Of a stretch of DNA of 8,545 bases, positions 6,374 through 8,545 are shown in pieces. How positions within the stretch are numbered: position 1 is the first letter of the stretch; the number at the start of each line of letters is the position of its first letter. Position numbers and translations under genes: made by a program. The notes beneath the pieces were generated by a model. It did no database searches, was not told where the DNA came from, and worked only from the letters and a program-made list of their open reading frames with translations. The DNA is from Thermoplasmata archaeon (GTDB lineage: Archaea; Thermoplasmatota; Thermoplasmata; Thermoplasmatales; Thermoplasmataceae), in assembly GCA_021819605.1 (NCBI GenBank), contig JAKAQT010000067.1, forward strand, positions 1-8,545, read 5' to 3'.

Positions 6374-6904
6374 TTAAAGACCAAGTTTTCCTGCCAGATC
6401 CTTGCCCTTTGAGATTTCTATGCGGCAGGGTGTAGGAAGTTTCATGGAGGCCTTATGAAGCGCATCCCTCATTTTTCTGGCTTTGTCCGGGGACGTGCGG
6501 CCCACCATTATAATATCATCAGTATGTACACGGGCAGCGGTGCCGACCGGTCTGCCGAAGGCAGCCCTCATTCCACTTGATATCCTGTCTGCGCCTGCTC
6601 CTGTTGCCATCTTGTGTTCCCTGATAACCTGGTGAGGATATGGTCTTATCTGCAGGAAGTAGCTGTCTGGGCTTGATCCTTCAAGCATTTTTCTGTTCAC
6701 GGACACCCTTGCAGCCTCAAGTGCTATATGCCTGATCTGGCATGATTCCTTGGCTATGAGCCTGAACTCTATTTCAAAGTCTTTTTTCTGGTTTCCCTGA
6801 ACAAAGTTTGTGATCTTCGGATAAGGAACGCCGCCCATAAACTCTCTTCTCGTGTAGGCAGGCCCTGTAATTTTGCTATACATTCTGGCAGGTTTAGTTA
6901 CCAT
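6374..6904 (-). CDS. rpl10e: Large-subunit ribosomal protein L10e (uL16 family)
   Basis: 176 residues, normal for archaea. It opens with KPARMYSKITGPAYTRREF and GVPYPKI (26-31). Then follow the internal IRHIALEAARVSVNRK and the family signature from about residue 87 to 125: RPYPHQVIREHKMATGAGAD, then GMRAAFGRPVGTAARV. KLPTPCRIE near the end is also diagnostic. The protein sits near the peptidyl-transferase centre and the A-site tRNA elbow in the 50S subunit. A TATA box on the minus strand predicts a very short leader. It is the first gene of a likely two-gene transcript with the APH-fold kinase. Identification is secure from the signature. Confidence 0.97.
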   Translation of the reverse strand: MVTKPARMYSKITGPAYTRREFMGGVPYPKITNFVQGNQKKDFEIEFRLIAKESCQIRHIALEAARVSVNRKMLEGSSPDSYFLQIRPYPHQVIREHKMATGAGADRISSGMRAAFGRPVGTAARVHTDDIIMVGRTSPDKARKMRDALHKASMKLPTPCRIEISKGKDLAGKLGL

Positions 6905-6931
6905 TGAAGTTCTAACCAGAAGCTTTTCAGG

Positions 6932-6940
6932 ATATAAAAA
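6932..6940 (-). promoter_or_regulatory. TATA box of the L10e gene
   Basis: Read on the minus strand this is TTTTTATAT, centred about 32 bp before the L10e ATG. Transcription would start near 6910, leaving about 5 nt of leader. It forms half of a 9-bp inverted repeat with a second TATA-like element at 6960-6968. Confidence 0.55.
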
Positions 6941-6968
6941 CTCAGCGTTTCCTGTGCACAGTTTTTAT
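6934..6968. repeat. Inverted repeat of two TATA-like elements (divergent promoter region)
   Basis: ATAAAAACT (6934-6942) and AGTTTTTAT (6960-6968) are perfect 9-bp inverted copies separated by 17 bp. The left copy lies within the L10e TATA region. The right copy reads TTTTTATGG on the plus strand and could start a rightward transcript near 6992, giving the AbrB-like gene a leader of about 67 nt. Confidence 0.4.
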
Positions 6969-6993
6969 GGGCCCGTTAACCCGTTTCAAGATC

Positions 6994-7087
6994 GCAACGT
7001 CCAGCAGCCTCTGCGGGTACCCATATAATGATTATATCTCCTGCCACAATACCATTGTATGGATAAAAAGAAACTTTTGGACGTTGC
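6994..7087. repeat. 10-bp inverted repeat bracketing the start of the AbrB-like gene
   Basis: GCAACGTCCA (6994-7003) is the exact reverse complement of TGGACGTTGC (7078-7087). Pairing extends to 14 positions with one G-U and one mismatch. One arm is intergenic, the other covers codons 7-10 of the AbrB-like gene, and the start codon lies in the 74-nt interval. It could be an RNA fold in a longer leader or a pair of protein-binding sites. Confidence 0.35.
7023..7037 (+). promoter_or_regulatory. Palindromic TATA box / putative operator of the AbrB-like gene
   Basis: ATATAAT-G-ATTATAT is a perfect palindrome with 7-bp arms. Its right arm (ATTATAT) is centred about 25 bp before the ATG at 7059, the right distance for a TATA box with a leaderless start. 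It directly follows another perfect palindrome, GGGTACCC (7015-7022). A dimeric DNA-binding protein such as the one encoded next could sit here and block TBP. Confidence 0.5.
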
Positions 7088-7220
7088 ACACATATCATCA
7101 AGGGGATCGTCCTTCAGGATAACTCTGCCAAGGAAGATTGTGGAACGTCTCGGCTTGAAGGCTGATGACATAATCGCATTTTATGAGGATGATGGAATCA
7201 AGATAGATAAAATTCAGTGA
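7059..7220 (+). CDS. AbrB/SpoVT-like swapped-hairpin DNA-binding protein, 53 residues
   Basis: A 53-residue protein beginning MDKKKLLDVAHISSRG. Residues 17-52 fit the swapped-hairpin AbrB/SpoVT fold: beta strand SSFRITLP, then the helix RKIVERLGLKADD with the usual P-x-x-[IV]-x-x-x-LGL-x-x-(G/A)D pattern, then strands IIAFYEDDG and IKIDKI. Such proteins dimerise and act as small transcription regulators or as antitoxins. No toxin-like gene lies beside it (the follower is a transporter), so a regulator role is more likely. The ATG is the only reasonable start and lies about 25 bp after a palindromic TATA box, so a leaderless transcript is expected. There is no usual SD. The N-terminal basic run (KKK) may add DNA contact. 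The palindrome at its promoter suggests autoregulation, which is inference. Confidence 0.82.
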   Translation: MDKKKLLDVAHISSRGSSFRITLPRKIVERLGLKADDIIAFYEDDGIKIDKIQ

Positions 7221-7227
7221 GCATCAG

Positions 7228-7236
7228 GATTATAGC
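7228..7236 (+). promoter_or_regulatory. Possible TATA box of the MFS transporter gene
   Basis: GGATTATAG (7228-7235 core) is centred about 25 bp before the GTG at 7257 and would give a leaderless mRNA. It supports that start, which has no SD. The gene could instead be read through from the AbrB-like gene 36 nt upstream. Confidence 0.35.
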
Positions 7237-7256
7237 CAGGCCTGCCATACCGCTGT

Positions 7257-8360
7257 GTGCCACGGAACAGTCTTACCAGTGATTCAGCAAGGCTGATTGC
7301 AAGCAGTTTTACATTTAGCACTGGCTGGCTTGGGCTCAGCTTTACCTTTCCCCTCATAGCTGAACACCTTGGTTTCTCATATACCTTCATAGGCATTATA
7401 GGGCTGGCAAGCTCCCTGCCATTTCCTGTTGTAGCTTACGTATACCGCAGGGCAGGATCAAGGCTGATGAGGGCTGGCGTCAGTGTGCCCCTGGCCATCC
7501 TCCTGGCCATGTCTGTGGCCCTCCTCTTTGGATATAGATCATACTTTCTTCCCATAGCCATAATTGCAAGCTTTTTTCAGGCTCCCTGGTGGATATCAAG
7601 CGAGATTGCACTGGGTTCTCTTCAGGGATCCAGGAATGCTGAAAAGTATTCCATCGCCTGGGGTATTCCCAATGCAACATCACCTGCCGTCATGGGGGTG
7701 ATCATTGGCCTTTATGGGTTCAAGTATGTGTTTCTCATTGCTGCTGCAGCCTTTGCCATATCAATGGCCACCACTCCACGGATGAAATATAAGGAAGAAA
7801 CTGCATCCGGGGAATCTCCAAGACTAAGCTACATATTTCCTCTGTTCTATGCCGGCATATTCTCAGGTTTTCTGTATTTTGTAGTGGAACCGCTGCTGAA
7901 GGCTAACGGTTTCCCATATTACCTTATAGGTGGAGTTACCGCAACCTACGGGGCAGTTGTTGCATTGGGCTTTGTTGTGCTCAACTTTGTTCCTGATCTC
8001 AAGATATGGCAGTATGGTGCAATTTCATCCCTGCTGCTCTTTCCTGCTTTATTCCTCGCGTTCAAGGTCACCCTCCCAATTATTGTTGCAGTATCAGCCA
8101 TTTCTGGCCTGGGGGTTTCAATCAGCATGTCAAAGATCCTGGCGTATATATCAAAAACTTCAGACACCAAGACTGGGGTCTTCTATTACGAATCTACATT
8201 CGGATTCGGCTTTATTGTGGGTTCTCTGGGTGAGGATGTTCTTTATCAGTATTATGGTATATGGACAATAATTCCACTTTTCTCAATGCCCCTTGCATAC
8301 GGCATATACCTGATTATCAGGGAATACCGCCATATATCAAGTCTTCCAGGCAACTCATGA
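7257..8360 (+). CDS. MFS transporter, substrate unknown
   Basis: 367 residues, about 12 predicted helices: roughly 12-35, 40-63, 74-92, 96-119, 132-154, 156-173, 190-211, 220-244, 250-269, 271-293, 306-330 and 334-354. A polar central loop (174-189, MKYKEETASGESPR) separates two six-helix halves, as in the major facilitator superfamily. The loop between helices 2 and 3 (YRRAGSRLMRAG) is a degenerate form of the MFS G-x-x-x-D-x-x-G-R-R signature without its Asp. Short loops make it compact for the family. The substrate and direction cannot be predicted. The GTG at 7257 is chosen because an in-frame TAG lies at 7233-7235 and a TATA-like box lies 25 bp upstream; CTG 7242 is the only other near start. 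It may be regulated by the AbrB-like protein encoded just before it. Confidence 0.78.
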   Translation: MPRNSLTSDSARLIASSFTFSTGWLGLSFTFPLIAEHLGFSYTFIGIIGLASSLPFPVVAYVYRRAGSRLMRAGVSVPLAILLAMSVALLFGYRSYFLPIAIIASFFQAPWWISSEIALGSLQGSRNAEKYSIAWGIPNATSPAVMGVIIGLYGFKYVFLIAAAAFAISMATTPRMKYKEETASGESPRLSYIFPLFYAGIFSGFLYFVVEPLLKANGFPYYLIGGVTATYGAVVALGFVVLNFVPDLKIWQYGAISSLLLFPALFLAFKVTLPIIVAVSAISGLGVSISMSKILAYISKTSDTKTGVFYYESTFGFGFIVGSLGEDVLYQYYGIWTIIPLFSMPLAYGIYLIIREYRHISSLPGNS

Positions 8361-8545
8361 CATATCCTTTGCTGAGGCATGCTTGAGTTATGATTCAGGC
8401 ACCAACAATGCTAGGTTCAAAGTTGAAAGTGACGGGTATATACAAGTTTCCACAGTCCGTATTTTGGCGGGCCATTTTTATTCATGCCATCATAGAACTT
8501 TGTGGAAATATTCATGCTTCATTCTCTGCGGAGCTGCCAGATCGG
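8361..8545. other. Unassigned right end of the window
   Basis: No gene is supported in these 185 bases. TATA-like sequence occurs at 8437-8442 (TATATA), and an 8-bp inverted repeat pairs TTTCCACA (8447-8454) with TGTGGAAA (8501-8508). A T-run at 8475-8479 could end transcription from the transporter. Short frames reach the right edge on both strands (plus from ATG 8514, minus ending with TGA at 8490-8492), but they are too short to judge. Confidence 0.5.

Noticed and set aside
6961..7022. tRNA or other structured RNA in the intergenic region
   Set aside because: TTTCAAGATCGC resembles a T-loop, but no acceptor, D or anticodon stems can be paired around it, and there is no CCA-proximal stem.
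6986..7053. Protein-like minus-strand stretch reading YPQRLLDVAILKR
   Set aside because: Preceded by TAA without any start codon and too short to judge; part of its resemblance comes from the inverted repeat with the AbrB-like gene.
8490..8545. Minus-strand frame DLAAPQRMKHEYFHKVL reaching the right edge, as the end of another gene
   Set aside because: Only 17 codons are visible, with no motif and a competing plus-strand ATG at 8514; not enough to support a gene.

Overview
The window looks like a piece of an archaeal chromosome, most likely from the Thermoplasmatales or a close relative. It carries archaeal translation genes (aIF5A with a hypusine loop, and an archaeal L10e/uL16). Arg AGG and Ile ATA codons are frequent, G+C is near 50% by eye, and TATA-like boxes sit about 26 bp upstream of several start codons with almost no leader. 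The species cannot be fixed from the sequence alone. I see no rRNA, tRNA, CRISPR array or intact mobile element.

Layout. Bases 1-2543 (+) are a compact operon: the C-terminal end of a MoxR-type AAA+ ATPase, a DUF58 protein with a degenerate vWA-like metal site, and a polytopic membrane protein of unknown function. Bases 2544-2845 have no clear intact gene, but they hold a protein-like open frame on the minus strand without a start codon (probable remnant) and a weak small ORF on the plus strand. Bases 2846-5442 (+) hold an MTA/SAH-type deaminase, then aIF5A overlapped by an agmatinase whose best start is a TTG lying inside the aIF5A gene. Bases 5462-6904 (-) hold ribosomal protein L10e followed 6 nt later by an APH-fold kinase. 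Bases 6905-7058 are a dyad-rich intergenic region. Bases 7059-8360 (+) hold a 53-residue AbrB/SpoVT-like DNA-binding protein and a 12-helix MFS transporter. The last 185 bases hold nothing I can assign.

How the genes may work together. The MoxR ATPase and the DUF58 protein belong to families commonly paired as chaperone and vWA-type client, and the membrane protein may be their partner. The deaminase, aIF5A and agmatinase form a plausible polyamine/hypusine neighbourhood. Agmatinase makes putrescine, aminopropyl transfer to spermidine releases MTA, the deaminase can recycle MTA, and spermidine donates the aminobutyl group that becomes hypusine on aIF5A. The kinase is probably co-transcribed with L10e, which is odd for a family best known for small-molecule phosphorylation. 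The AbrB-like gene has its apparent TATA box inside a perfect 15-bp palindrome, which suggests autoregulation, and it may also control the transporter behind it.
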